Assembly (NCBI RefSeq): GCF_900113735.1
Contig: NZ_FOQM01000053.1
Location: forward strand, 1 to 43,155
Direction of reading: 5' to 3'
Length of the DNA stretch: 43,155 nt
From: Bradyrhizobium sp. Gha
GTDB lineage: Bacteria; Pseudomonadota; Alphaproteobacteria; Rhizobiales; Xanthobacteraceae
In this document: positions 8,077-16,825 of the stretch, in pieces
Numbering within the stretch: the stretch's first letter is position 1
Layout: each line of letters begins with the position of its first letter
The notes under the pieces: model-generated
What the model saw: only the letters and a program-made list of their open reading frames with translations
Told to the model about the DNA's origin: nothing
Database searches by the model: none
Position numbers and translations under genes: made by a program

Positions 8077-8285
8077 TGCAGAATCTACCTCTGGGCCCAG
8101 ACGAAATCGACCGGCTTTCGACGGCTTACGAACAGGCCCGGCACGCCATCGGCGGAGAAGATCGGAACGACCCTCTCACCGAGCTGATCGCCAAGAAGAT
8201 AATCGAGATCGGCCAGACCGGTCTCAGAGACCCTGCCCAAATTTGTAGGCGGGCCGTCGAAGCATTGGACCTGCCCAAAGGATAG
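8076..8285 (+). CDS. Small DRNDP-motif protein, copy B
   Basis: A 69-residue protein of unknown function and paralogue of the one at 4459-4674. It shares DRNDPLTELIAKKIIEIG and the following G-x2-DP-x2-I pattern (LRDPAQI). It looks helical and soluble, with no signal peptide or membrane span. Its own ATG lacks a direct ribosome binding site; translation would depend on the five-codon frame just upstream, whose stop overlaps its start. The paralogue has no such leader. It lies between a ligase remnant and a dispersed repeat, so it may have travelled with that block. Confidence 0.6.
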   Translation: MQNLPLGPDEIDRLSTAYEQARHAIGGEDRNDPLTELIAKKIIEIGQTGLRDPAQICRRAVEALDLPKG

Positions 8286-8390
8286 TCACCTAATGGCCAT
8301 TTAATTCCACCGCGCCGTCATATGGTTGTTCGCGAAATCGGACATGCTGCAAATGGGCATAAGGGCTCAAGCCGCAAGCGCACTTCGCTC

Positions 8391-8463
8391 CATTTCAGAA
8401 CTGCAACTGTGTTTGTGAGACAGCGCTCGTTGAACGATGGTTAGCTGTAATCGGTCCGGGCCG
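8391..8463 (+). repeat. Dispersed repeat, copy B, in a gene-free stretch (8286-8744)
   Basis: Imperfect copy of 6748-6822, with a shared core GAACGATGGTTAGC and the ending GTCCGGGC. The surrounding 8286-8744 holds no other feature that I can support. Confidence 0.6.
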
Positions 8464-8744
8464 AGCGGCGGACGGCCACGGACGCTTCGGCTCCGAGCCG
8501 TCTCTGAACGTCAAAGCCCGGGGCGCGGATCTGGGGCTGCCGGCACCAGAGAGAGGCTACGCTACTCGGAGGCATCCGCCTTTCGCCGCCGAACTCCTTC
8601 ACCATTCGAACGATCTCATCCGTTGCAAACATGCCGCCTCAAGTTTGGGCGTGCTTCCTCGAAAATCACTCGCCGACCAAAGCCAGCGGGAGGCAATCGA
8701 GATTGCAGATAAGGTCCTATCTACTGCTCCGATCGGCTGAATTG

Positions 8745-9836
8745 CTATGCATCGAGCACGCGCGTGAAGAACCAATAGCTGCCGAGCACTGCAATCAGCG
8801 CCGACAGCGCATAGACCAAAGCTGCGGGCCGCGCCGGTTTGGCTCTGTCGATCGCCACGAGCCCATCCAGGGCGATCAGCACCGGAATCACCGTTGCGGC
8901 GATCGCGACTTGGCCGATCTCGACGCCGATATTGAAGGCGGCGAGCGCCGAAAGGACCGCATGCGATGGCAGACCGATCTCCTGAAGCGCGCTGGCAAAT
9001 CCGAAGCCGTGGACGAGCCCGAACACGAAGGTCACGCGCCACCGCCGATCGATATCCCGCGAAAAGAAGTTCTCAACTGCGACGAACACGATCGACGCCG
9101 CGATCGCCGGCTCGACGATCCGGCTCGGAATGACGACGACGCCGAGCGCCGCCAGAGACAGCGTGATCGAATGCGCGATCGTGAATGCCGTCACGATCTT
9201 GATGACGGGCATGAGCCCGCGCGCCCACAGCACGACGGCCACCAGGAAGGCGATATGGTCGTAACCGAGAAAGATGTGCTCGATGCCGGTGACGAGGTAG
9301 CGCTGCATGGTCGAGGCGAGCGGTGGCGCCGGCGCCGACAGCGTCACGCTGGTATTGTCGGCGTCGAGCAGCGCCTGCGCCTCGCTTTTGCCCTGCGCGA
9401 CCAGTACGACCTGCCGCGCGTTCGGATCCTTCTCGGTCAGCACCCTCGAGCGATAGATGATGTCGCCGGCGACGGTGGCGCAGAAATACGTTTTGCGGAA
9501 GATGACGCCGTCGCCATCGGTGACGATCGCGGCATCGCTTGCGGGGCACGCGATGCCAGCGGCGTTGGTAACTGCCAGATGCGTAGTCACATAGGCGAGG
9601 ATCGCCGGCGTAGCGGCAGCGACCGCGGCGGGATCGACCGCGTCCTCCTTCGCGTCATAGAGCTTGGTGCCGACCAGACGATCGACGTCGCTGCCCTTGA
9701 GCCCGATCTCGACGGTGACCGTGCGGTCGTCGTTCAGGGCGAGGCGCGCAGTCGCGAGATTGATCTGGTGCGCCGCGGCCGGCAGGGCGGTGGCGAGCAG
9801 GATTGCAGCCGCCAGCCGGTGGCGCGTCCATCTCAC
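8745..9836 (-). CDS. HupE/UreJ-family membrane protein
   Basis: A 363-residue inner-membrane protein. It has a signal peptide (about 1-22, ending AAAHQ), then a periplasmic domain (23-175) and a C-terminal membrane domain. That domain has the HupE/UreJ_2 signatures GIEHIFLGYDHIAFL (184-198), TAFTIAHSITL (217-227), FGLVHGFGFA (272-281) and FNIGVEIGQ. The conserved histidines and aspartate in these helices are typical of metal-permease-like families; nickel or cobalt transport is known only for classical HupE/UreJ, so the substrate here is uncertain. It is the last gene of a five-gene operon; its GTG 9836 overlaps the upstream stop as GTGA. No hydrogenase or urease genes are in the window. Confidence 0.82.
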   Translation of the reverse strand: MRWTRHRLAAAILLATALPAAAHQINLATARLALNDDRTVTVEIGLKGSDVDRLVGTKLYDAKEDAVDPAAVAAATPAILAYVTTHLAVTNAAGIACPASDAAIVTDGDGVIFRKTYFCATVAGDIIYRSRVLTEKDPNARQVVLVAQGKSEAQALLDADNTSVTLSAPAPPLASTMQRYLVTGIEHIFLGYDHIAFLVAVVLWARGLMPVIKIVTAFTIAHSITLSLAALGVVVIPSRIVEPAIAASIVFVAVENFFSRDIDRRWRVTFVFGLVHGFGFASALQEIGLPSHAVLSALAAFNIGVEIGQVAIAATVIPVLIALDGLVAIDRAKPARPAALVYALSALIAVLGSYWFFTRVLDA

Positions 9837-10891
9837 GACCCGGCTCCGACCGCGCGCAGTAGCTCGGTCAGCCGGCGCATCTCGAACTCGGCAACGGTGA
9901 CCACGGCGCCGTCAGGCGTAAGTCGCGCATAGCGGTCGAGGGGATCGGCCGAGGCACCGAATTCTAGCCGTGCCAGCGGCGTCGAACTGTCGCGCGCGAA
10001 GACCAGCAGGATCAGAGTCGGCAGGTTGAGCCCATACCCCGCGAGCTCCGGCGAACCGGCCCGGTCGATGCGCGTCTCGATGGCAGCTGCGTCGAGCGCG
10101 CGCAGCGCCGTATCGATGATGCGGGCTTGCGCGGGGTCGGCGACATGGGTGACATTGCCGGCGACATGGCTATGTTGGCCGAGATGACGGAACCAGTTGC
10201 CGTCGACATCCCGCTCGAACCGGGTCAGCTTGCCGGCGAACACGATCTCGATTGCCCAGACCTGCGCTATCGAGACCGGCAACAGCAGGTCCTTCCCGCG
10301 GCTCGCCGCACTCGCGCCGGCTTGGTCGCGGAAGCGGCGCGCGATGTCGAAGGCCACGCGCCACTCCTCGGCGACGTGGCGCGGCATCAGCGCGACCGTG
10401 GGCCGGCCGGCTAGCCGGACATAGTGCGATGTGCTCGCCGGATTGAGCGCGCCGAAATTGATGGTGGCGGCAGCCCCGCCGCGAGCCTCGATGGCAGCGA
10501 CGACGGCCGGAGGATCGAGGCCGAATTCGGCGAAAGTCGCCGCGGTCAGCTCGCTCGCCGGAATCTCGCGCGCAACGTCGCTGACATTGATCAGGCGCAG
10601 CGCGGTGTCGAGATGCTTGCCGAGTTCGGTCGGCGCAGCTGCATCGACAGAGTCGATGCCCCAACCGGTCGCCCGGCGGACCAGCGCGATGCTGTCGCTG
10701 CCGGAGCGGATCGCCACGCGGCGCACGTCGGCCGGCGCAATAGCCACCAAGCCCTTTGGCGCGAAGGCGATCTTGCTGCGCAACTCGGGCCATTGCCCGC
10801 TGATCACCAGCGCGGCGAGCAGCACCAGCAGCGTCGCGGCCAGAAACGGCATCCGCCAGCGCCCGCTGCCGCTCGCGGCCGCCACCCTCAC
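9833..10891 (-). CDS. DUF4340 domain-containing protein
   Basis: A 352-residue protein with one N-terminal membrane anchor (MPFLAATLLVLLAALVISG, about 15-33) and a large extracytoplasmic part. The repeated beta-rich segments (IAPADVRRVAIRSG, then GWGIDSVDAAAPTE, and again GNWFRHLG) are typical of DUF4340, which usually sits next to Gld-type ABC transporter genes. The role is unknown. Start GTG 10891 is chosen because it overlaps the upstream stop as GTGA, like the other junctions of the operon, and has GGAGG five bases ahead; the frame is open to GTG 10906. It is followed by the HupE-like gene with another 4-base overlap. Confidence 0.78.
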   Translation of the reverse strand: MRVAAASGSGRWRMPFLAATLLVLLAALVISGQWPELRSKIAFAPKGLVAIAPADVRRVAIRSGSDSIALVRRATGWGIDSVDAAAPTELGKHLDTALRLINVSDVAREIPASELTAATFAEFGLDPPAVVAAIEARGGAAATINFGALNPASTSHYVRLAGRPTVALMPRHVAEEWRVAFDIARRFRDQAGASAASRGKDLLLPVSIAQVWAIEIVFAGKLTRFERDVDGNWFRHLGQHSHVAGNVTHVADPAQARIIDTALRALDAAAIETRIDRAGSPELAGYGLNLPTLILLVFARDSSTPLARLEFGASADPLDRYARLTPDGAVVTVAEFEMRRLTELLRAVGAGS

Positions 10892-12489
10892 CGCCGCCTC
10901 CACCACATCACCATGCCGAACATTGCGGTGCTCAGTGGCAAAAGCACCTCCAGCACGATGAAGCTGTCGCGCATCTGCCGGCTCGTCAGCACGATCTCCG
11001 GCAACTTCAGCGGCTGCGGCGCGACGCTCGGGCTTGCATCGTCCTCCGCAAGCCAGCGCAGCATCGACAGCGACATCTCGCCGTTGGAGACGTAAGGAAA
11101 GTATTCGTTGCTGGCGAACTTGCTGGTGCCGGCGACGACGAGGCGGAAGCGCTTGTCCGCGCTCCCTCCGGGCCAGTTTCCCTCGAGCGCGACCGCGAGC
11201 GGCTGTGCGCCGCGCTGCGCGCTCCGGGCTTCGCCTGTCGCGGCAACCGTTGCCATTGACGACTTCACATAGCTGTCCTGGCTGCTCGCTGCGAGCACGA
11301 TAAGGCCGACGCCGAACGGCGGCTGCGCCACGAGAAGCGGCCGCGCCTGCGGAAACACAGTCAGCGCTAGGCGCTTTGTGATGGGATGACTTGGATAATA
11401 GGGCACCGCGACCTTGTCGGCGTCGGTCCGGAAATGATTGAGGGGGTCGACGACAATCGCGGCCTCGCTCGACAGCCCGACGGGCCTGAGCAGCAGCCGC
11501 TCGAAATCGCCTGATATCTCTGACAGGGGATCGAGTAGCAGGAGGAGCCGGCCTCCGCCTTTTAGGTAGCCGCCGAATAGCTGCACCTCATCTGAGGTGA
11601 ACGCGGTGCGCGGCCCGATTTCGGCGACCACGGAGCAGTCCGGCGGGATCGCCGGGCTCGTCGCAGTGAGGAGCTCACGCATTTCGAAGCCGACCTCGTT
11701 CAGCGCAAGCTGCAACCGGTCGAGCTGTTCGGGCGCGGCCTCCAGCACGTCGCCCGCGCCGGGCGTCTCATGCCCCTTCAGCGTCTCGACATGGCTGTAG
11801 TGGAAATGCGATGGCATCGGACGGAAAGTCTCGCCATGCCCGGTGACGAAGCAGACCATCTCGGTGCGCTTGCGCAGCACGCGTAGCGCGGCAAAGCCGA
11901 GGCGCGCGGGATCGATCACGTTCTCGACCAGGACCTTGCGATCCTCGGCCTGCAGCACGGCGGTGTTGTAGGCGCGCACGCCGAGGTCGCGCGCCGTGCT
12001 GGGCTCCTTGTCGAGATCGATGGCTCGGAAGGCGAAAAGCGGATGGTTGCGCGCGGCAATCTGCACGAGATCGCGCAGCGCAATTGCGTTGGCATCGCCG
12101 GCATTGTAGAAATAGGTGAGCGCGAGCGGGGTGTGCAACTGCGCGATGACGTCGGTTAGCTGCCGCGGCGGCGTGTTTGCCGCCTCTCTGCTGACGTCAA
12201 GATGCACGTCGTGCCTGTAAAGCGCGACATTGGCGCCGGCCACGACGGCAATCGCGCCCACCACGATGGCCGCATTCGTAGCCCAGGCCGACCCGCACGA
12301 TCCGCTGCCGCGCAGCGGAAGCCGGACCGCCAGCATGAACAGCGCAAGCAGCAGGAGGAGACAGGCTGCGAAGAGAAAGCCGTTCGACATCGTCTCGCCA
12401 AGTCCGGCAAAGCCGAGCACGCTGCTGGCGACAGCACAGGCCACAAGCGTCGCCAAGGCGATGTCGGCTCGGGTCAAGTGCGCCATCAT
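10888..12489 (-). CDS. Gld-type ABC transporter auxiliary protein (GldG-like)
   Basis: A 533-residue membrane-anchored protein. Three hydrophobic segments lie near the N-terminus (about 10-30, 35-55 and 68-88) and one at the C-terminus (about 508-528). The large domain between them matches the GldG / ABC_transp_aux family: DVSREAANTPPRQLTDVIAQL, TYFYNAG, FVTGHGE, LLLLLDPLS and the terminal TSRQMRDS. Such proteins partner an ABC-2 permease and ATPase; in gliding bacteria they belong to the Gld complex, elsewhere the cargo is unknown. ATG 12489 overlaps the permease stop as ATGA; upstream reading in this frame is just the shadow of the permease. The two ATG codons are adjacent, so the start could be three bases later. 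Confidence 0.8.
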   Translation of the reverse strand: MMAHLTRADIALATLVACAVASSVLGFAGLGETMSNGFLFAACLLLLLALFMLAVRLPLRGSGSCGSAWATNAAIVVGAIAVVAGANVALYRHDVHLDVSREAANTPPRQLTDVIAQLHTPLALTYFYNAGDANAIALRDLVQIAARNHPLFAFRAIDLDKEPSTARDLGVRAYNTAVLQAEDRKVLVENVIDPARLGFAALRVLRKRTEMVCFVTGHGETFRPMPSHFHYSHVETLKGHETPGAGDVLEAAPEQLDRLQLALNEVGFEMRELLTATSPAIPPDCSVVAEIGPRTAFTSDEVQLFGGYLKGGGRLLLLLDPLSEISGDFERLLLRPVGLSSEAAIVVDPLNHFRTDADKVAVPYYPSHPITKRLALTVFPQARPLLVAQPPFGVGLIVLAASSQDSYVKSSMATVAATGEARSAQRGAQPLAVALEGNWPGGSADKRFRLVVAGTSKFASNEYFPYVSNGEMSLSMLRWLAEDDASPSVAPQPLKLPEIVLTSRQMRDSFIVLEVLLPLSTAMFGMVMWWRRR

Positions 12490-13187
12490 CGCCGTGCCAG
12501 CGCCCGCACAGTCAACAGCAGCGTCAAGAGCGTAACGCTGATGAAGAAACCGACGTCGGACAGATAGATCGAGCCGATTGCGAACGGGCGAAAATGAACC
12601 GACAATGACAGGTTCACCACCAGCGTGTCGACGGGGCTCGGCAGCAGCCAGCCGAAATTGTCGATGATCCACAGCAGCAGGAACGTGCTGAGCGAAACAA
12701 GCGCCGCGATCACCTGGTTCGCCGTGAGCGCCGAAGCCAGGAGCCCCGTGCCGACGAGCGCCGAGCCGAACAGCAGGAGGCCGAGATAGCCGCTGTAGAT
12801 CGGGCCGAAGTCGGGGTCGCCGAACCAGGCGAGCGCGGCGGCGTAAGCGCTTGAAAGCAGCAGCATGACCAAGACCAGGCTCATCGCGGCGAGATACTTT
12901 GCCAGCACGATCGCGACTTCCGACACCGGCGCGGTCAGGAGCACCTCGAGCGTCTTCAGTTTCCGTTCTTCGGCGAACAGGCGCATGGTGATCAGCGGCG
13001 CGGTGAGCCCGAACAGCACGAACATTTGGAAGAAGATGTGCACCATGCTGGGCTGGTGGCTGAGGAATAGCGTGAGCGTGAAACTGTAGCCCATGATCAG
13101 CAGGAACACGGTCATCAGCACATAGGCGACCGGCGAGGAGAACAGCGCCGTCTCTTCCTTTCGGAGCAGGACTGCAAAGCTTCTCAT
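12486..13187 (-). CDS. ABC-2 type permease (GldF-like)
   Basis: A 233-residue integral membrane protein with six predicted spans. It begins MRSFAVLLRKEETALFSSP, a typical start of GldF/ABC-2 permeases, where a short cytosolic amphipathic stretch precedes helix one (PVAYVLMTVFLLIMGYSF). The conserved loop RLFAEERKLKTLEVLLTAPVS between spans two and three is the family hallmark, likely the contact with the ATPase. It overlaps the ATPase gene upstream (13184-13187) and the auxiliary gene downstream (12486-12489) by four bases each, so the three are translated as a unit and probably assemble into one transporter. Confidence 0.85.
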   Translation of the reverse strand: MRSFAVLLRKEETALFSSPVAYVLMTVFLLIMGYSFTLTLFLSHQPSMVHIFFQMFVLFGLTAPLITMRLFAEERKLKTLEVLLTAPVSEVAIVLAKYLAAMSLVLVMLLLSSAYAAALAWFGDPDFGPIYSGYLGLLLFGSALVGTGLLASALTANQVIAALVSLSTFLLLWIIDNFGWLLPSPVDTLVVNLSLSVHFRPFAIGSIYLSDVGFFISVTLLTLLLTVRALARR

Positions 13188-14122
13188 GCGACCTCCCCGC
13201 GGCGCCTGGTGAGATCGAGAAACACGCGCTCGAGATCCGGCCGCAACTCCGTGAGCGCCGACACCGCGACATCGGCGGCGACGAGCGCGGCGACAAGATC
13301 GGCCGCGAGCGATGCGCGGCGTGCCGCGCGGATCAGATATTGGCCTGCGCCGGCGTCGGGATCGTGCGCGACGTCGCGCACGCCGGCGACGCCTTCGGCC
13401 GCATGGCGGACGGCAGCCTCGGGCGAGGGCGTCGATAGTCGCAGCGCCAGCTCCTGCGTCATCTCCGTCATCGCATTAGCCGTCAGGAGCCGGCCGTCGA
13501 GCAGGATCATCACGCGGGAGGCGATTTTCTCGATCTCGGGCAGGATGTGGGAGGCCATCAACACCGTGTGGCGACCGGCAAGCGACCGGATGAGGTCGCG
13601 TACCGCGATCACCTGATGCGGATCGAGCCCGCTGGTCGGCTCATCCAGCACGAGCACGTCAGGATTCGCCAACAGCGCCTGCGCGATCGAGACCCGCTGC
13701 CGGAAGCCGCGCGACAGCTTTCCCGTAGCCAGCGTCATGACCCCTGTCAGGTCGAGCCGCTCGGCGGCCTCATCGACTGCGGCCCGCGCCTTGGCGCCGG
13801 GCAGCCCCTTGATGCCTGCCATGAAATGCAGGAACCCGCCGACGCTCATGTGATCGTAGAGCGGCGCATCCTCCGGCACATAGCTGATGGCGCGGCGCAC
13901 GCCGAGCGAGTCGGCGACCACGTCGCAGCCCGCCACCTCGATCCGACCGGAGGTCGGCACCAGATAGCCGGTGAGCATGCGGAAGATGGTGCTCTTTCCC
14001 GATCCGTTCGGCCCGAGCAGGCCGACGATCTCGCCCGGCTCGATCGCAAAGGATACATCGGTGACGGCGCGCCGCGGCCCGTACCACTTTGTCATATGCT
14101 GCGCCAGAACGACCGGAGGCAT
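13184..14122 (-). CDS. ABC transporter ATP-binding protein (Gld-type exporter)
   Basis: A 312-residue ATPase and first gene of the five-gene operon. Walker A is GPNGSGKST, followed by the Q-loop region ISYVPEDAPLYDHM, the signature LSRGFRQRVSIAQAL (SRGFRQ in place of SGGQQ, usual in this GldA/CcmA-like group), Walker B VLVLDEPTSGLD and the switch histidine in LMASHIL. A C-terminal domain of about 100 residues follows, ending in ELRPDLERVFLDLT, typical of GldA-like ATPases. ATG 14122 is preferred; the frame is open to GTG 14164, but the extra residues are not family-like. GAGGAG lies 12 bases before the chosen ATG. It is expected to energise the permease encoded next. Confidence 0.85.
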   Translation of the reverse strand: MPPVVLAQHMTKWYGPRRAVTDVSFAIEPGEIVGLLGPNGSGKSTIFRMLTGYLVPTSGRIEVAGCDVVADSLGVRRAISYVPEDAPLYDHMSVGGFLHFMAGIKGLPGAKARAAVDEAAERLDLTGVMTLATGKLSRGFRQRVSIAQALLANPDVLVLDEPTSGLDPHQVIAVRDLIRSLAGRHTVLMASHILPEIEKIASRVMILLDGRLLTANAMTEMTQELALRLSTPSPEAAVRHAAEGVAGVRDVAHDPDAGAGQYLIRAARRASLAADLVAALVAADVAVSALTELRPDLERVFLDLTRRRGEVA

Positions 14123-14234
14123 GAACCCAAAACACTCCTCTGGCGGCCGCGCCGCGCAGAGCACCGAGTAGAATCCCGGACCCTAAGGCCCGGGATGGTG
14201 ACTCGGCGCTCGACGACCGAACGTCGTCAGCCAA

Positions 14235-15125
14235 TCACTCATAGAACTCGGGCGAGTGCTTGTGAGCCTTGAACGTATCGGGATCGTGGGCATAGATGAT
14301 GTCGGCGCCCTCGGTGTCGCGAAGCCGCTTCACCCAGGCGTAGGCATCGAGCATGCCGACGGGATCATACACGCTGCCGACGCTCGGCAGGATGTTCTTG
14401 TCGAGATTCTCCTGCAGATAGACGGCGTCGGAGGTCAGCACCACCGTGCCGGTCTTCGGCAGCCGCACTACCAGGATCTGGCTTCCTGGCGTGTGCGACA
14501 CCGTCCGGTGGATAAAGACACTGTTGTCGCCGAACAGGTCGAGATCGCCGTCGAGCTCGATGGTCTTGTACTTGGCAGGCATGCCGCCGCCGACGCTGTT
14601 TCGCAGCATGGAAAAATCGTCCGAGATGAAGAACGTCGCATAGCCAGGCGCCGGCCAGAACGCATTCCTGATCTCATCGCGCTGGAAGACGAAGGTCGAG
14701 TCCAGGAACTTGCCGATGTTGCCGGCGTGGTCGACATGGAAGTGGCCGAGCACGACATATTTAATGTCGGATGGCCTGACGTTGATCTTGGAGAGCTGGG
14801 CGTCGATGGCGATGTCGGGATCGCGGCCCGGATCCAGCGCCTTCACGAATGGACCCCAATAGTCCGGGTCTTTGATGATCCGGTCGTTGTTGCCGCAGTC
14901 GAACAGCACGTCACCCTTGGGATGGCGGATCAGGAAAAACCCAACGGGAATCTGGACTTTGCCGCTAGAGCCGTTTTGAATTATTGACTTGTCGAGATTA
15001 AGCGCCCCCGAGGAGAAGACGTAGAGCTTCATCTCTTTTGGAGGCTCCGCCGCCATAGCCCCGGCGGCTGCCCAAACCAGTCCTATGATCACTAAGCCAA
15101 GGACTCTCGCACAGCGCATCAGCAT
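14235..15125 (-). CDS. Secreted metallo-beta-lactamase-fold hydrolase (lactonase-like)
   Basis: A 296-residue MBL-fold protein with a signal peptide (about 1-26, ending AMAAEP). The zinc motif is LGHFHVDHAGN (H128, H130, D132, H133), and the other ligands are H211 in SHTPGSQ, D233 in TSDAVY and H280 in YAHDPD, so the active site is complete. The overall pattern resembles N-acyl-homoserine-lactonase-type MBL proteins, but many substrates are possible. ATG 15125 has GGGAGG five bases upstream; the open frame upstream to 15215 has no support. It is transcribed away from the Liv-type importer that begins at 15584, and 112 bases separate it from the Gld operon downstream, so it may be independent. 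The substrate could be related to the imported compound; that is inference. Confidence 0.8.
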   Translation of the reverse strand: MLMRCARVLGLVIIGLVWAAAGAMAAEPPKEMKLYVFSSGALNLDKSIIQNGSSGKVQIPVGFFLIRHPKGDVLFDCGNNDRIIKDPDYWGPFVKALDPGRDPDIAIDAQLSKINVRPSDIKYVVLGHFHVDHAGNIGKFLDSTFVFQRDEIRNAFWPAPGYATFFISDDFSMLRNSVGGGMPAKYKTIELDGDLDLFGDNSVFIHRTVSHTPGSQILVVRLPKTGTVVLTSDAVYLQENLDKNILPSVGSVYDPVGMLDAYAWVKRLRDTEGADIIYAHDPDTFKAHKHSPEFYE

Positions 15126-15583
15126 GTCGTCCTCCCGGTTTTGACCGATTTTGCTTGTGTTTTGTCTTTCCGTCGTGATTGGACAGTCTAAACGTTTGTC
15201 GGACGCCGGCTTCATACCACAAACTGGGTCGATTGTGCAGATCCTGGCCCACCCACTCGACGAATTGCGCGAACGGTTTTGCTGCGCGGCAGCAAGATCA
15301 GGATCGGTCTGGCCGACTGACTTAGTTCACTGGGCCAGATATTGCCGGCTCACCGGTCACCTCCTTCGCTCGCCCAATAATGGCGCAGAAGCGACCAGCC
15401 GCCTTCAATCATGGTCGGCATCGCTCGACCTAGCGTCGCAACCGCGCCGCCGTTACTGGTTGGGCCAGTCGCAAATGTCAGTTGATCAAAAAGCGACCGC
15501 CGATCTACAGTCCACGCCTGAATAAGAACAGCCGGGTGTCTTCAAGGCAGTCCCGGCAACGAGTCTATGGGAGGTGCGGTTCA
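15126..15583. promoter_or_regulatory. Divergent control region between the hydrolase and the Liv importer
   Basis: 458 bases with no supported gene. Both flanking genes must be transcribed from here. I could not identify convincing -35/-10 pairs or a clear operator. Confidence 0.35.
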
Positions 15584-16819
15584 ATGAGCGCAGTCATCAC
15601 GCGTCGCACTGTGCTGGCCGCTGGTACCGCCAGCTTGCTGGCGGCTCCTTGGGTGGCAAGGGCACAGGCCAACACCTTGCGCATCGGGATGCAAAGCATC
15701 CTGTCGGGGCCGATCGCGCTGCTCGGCACGTCGTCGCGCAACGCGCTGATGATGGAGCAGGACCGTATCAACGCGGCCGGCGGCTTTCTCGGCCGCCAGA
15801 TCGAAATCGTGTACCGCGATTCGAAGGGCCAGCCGCAGGAGGCCGCCCGCATCGCGCGCGAGCTGGTGAACAGCTCAGGTTGCGAACTCCTGATCGATGC
15901 CGAGGCGTCGTCGGCCTCTTTCGCAGTCCAGGAAGTCGTGCGCAGTCTCGACGTCGCCTGTATCCACACCAACAGCGAGACCTCGTCCCTGACCGCCGAT
16001 CCCAAGATCCGGGCGCCCACCGCGTTCCGCGTCGCGCGGCAGGGCGTGCACGACGCGGTCGCCGGCAGCATTTATCTCGCCGAATACGCCAGCGCCAAGA
16101 AGCTCAACAAATGGGCGACTTGTTCGCCTGACTACGCCTACGGCCGCGACACCACCGCGCAATACCTGCAGTTCTTCAAGCAGTTCAAGCCGGACCTCGA
16201 GGTGATCACCGAGGCTTGGCCCAAACTTGGGCAGCCCGACTTCACCGAAGTGATTACCAAGCTGATCCAGGCCAAGCCGCAGGCGCTGTTCACGTTGCTT
16301 TATGCGGGCGACCTCTCAGCGTTCGTGAACCAGGGCAACATCTATGCGCTGTTCGCGCAGATGGCGGTGGCGACGCCCAATGTCGATTATCCGGTACTGG
16401 CTGCGATCAAGAACCTGCCGGCCGGCATCCAGTCGGCAACCCGCTATCTCGAAACCTTCCCGGATACGCCCGCCAACAAGGAATGGGGCCAAGCCTACTT
16501 CAAGAAGTGGAACGAGCGGCCGACGAATTGGTCGTGGCAGAACACGGTGGCTATGCAGTTCTACGAGCAGGCCATCAAGAAGGCGAACGCGCTGGACGGC
16601 AAGGCGCTCGCCGCTGCGCTCTCCGGGATGAGGATCTACACGCCGTTCGGCGTCGATGGCACGATCACCATGCGCGACGACCACACCACGATAGGCTATG
16701 CCATCGGCTGGGGCCAGACCATACCGAAGGAGCCGTTCATCGTCGACGTGAAGGCCGCCGATTGGGGTAAGATCATTGAGCTCGAGACCGAGTGGAAGAA
16801 GCAGCAGAGGTACATCTGA
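15584..16819 (+). CDS. Liv-type ABC transporter substrate-binding protein
   Basis: A 411-residue periplasmic binding protein of the branched-chain amino-acid/amide (Peripla_BP_6) family. The N-terminus MSAVITRRTVLAAG then LLAAPWVARAQA is a Tat-type signal with twin arginine, cleaved near residue 28. The mature protein begins with IGMQSILSGPIALLG, followed by NAAGGFLGRQIEIVYRDSKGQP and ARELVNSSGCELLIDAEAS, all standard for the family. ATG 15584 is preceded by GGGAGG (15569-15574). It is the first gene of a five-gene operon. The ligand cannot be named; this subgroup binds amino acids, amides, urea or aromatic acids. The large number of Trp/Tyr residues late in the protein (NWSWQNT, TEWKK) is unremarkable. 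Confidence 0.85.
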   Translation: MSAVITRRTVLAAGTASLLAAPWVARAQANTLRIGMQSILSGPIALLGTSSRNALMMEQDRINAAGGFLGRQIEIVYRDSKGQPQEAARIARELVNSSGCELLIDAEASSASFAVQEVVRSLDVACIHTNSETSSLTADPKIRAPTAFRVARQGVHDAVAGSIYLAEYASAKKLNKWATCSPDYAYGRDTTAQYLQFFKQFKPDLEVITEAWPKLGQPDFTEVITKLIQAKPQALFTLLYAGDLSAFVNQGNIYALFAQMAVATPNVDYPVLAAIKNLPAGIQSATRYLETFPDTPANKEWGQAYFKKWNERPTNWSWQNTVAMQFYEQAIKKANALDGKALAAALSGMRIYTPFGVDGTITMRDDHTTIGYAIGWGQTIPKEPFIVDVKAADWGKIIELETEWKKQQRYI

Positions 16820-16825
16820 GCTCAG

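Noticed and set aside
8631..9932. 433-codon open frame on plus opposite the HupE-like gene
   Set aside because: Antisense of a well-supported membrane protein; extreme Arg/Asp/His composition and no ribosome binding site.
10888..13296. 802-codon reading of the GldG-like gene from an upstream start
   Set aside because: The first 269 codons are another frame of the permease gene. ATG 12489 with the ATGA overlap gives the family-length protein.
13547..14272. 241-codon open frame on plus opposite the ABC ATPase
   Set aside because: Antisense shadow of a gene with complete Walker and signature motifs.
15320..15470. Two TGGGCCAG words in the hydrolase/Liv intergenic region as a possible operator pair
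   Set aside because: The match is only eight bases with unrelated flanks; chance occurrence at this GC content is likely.
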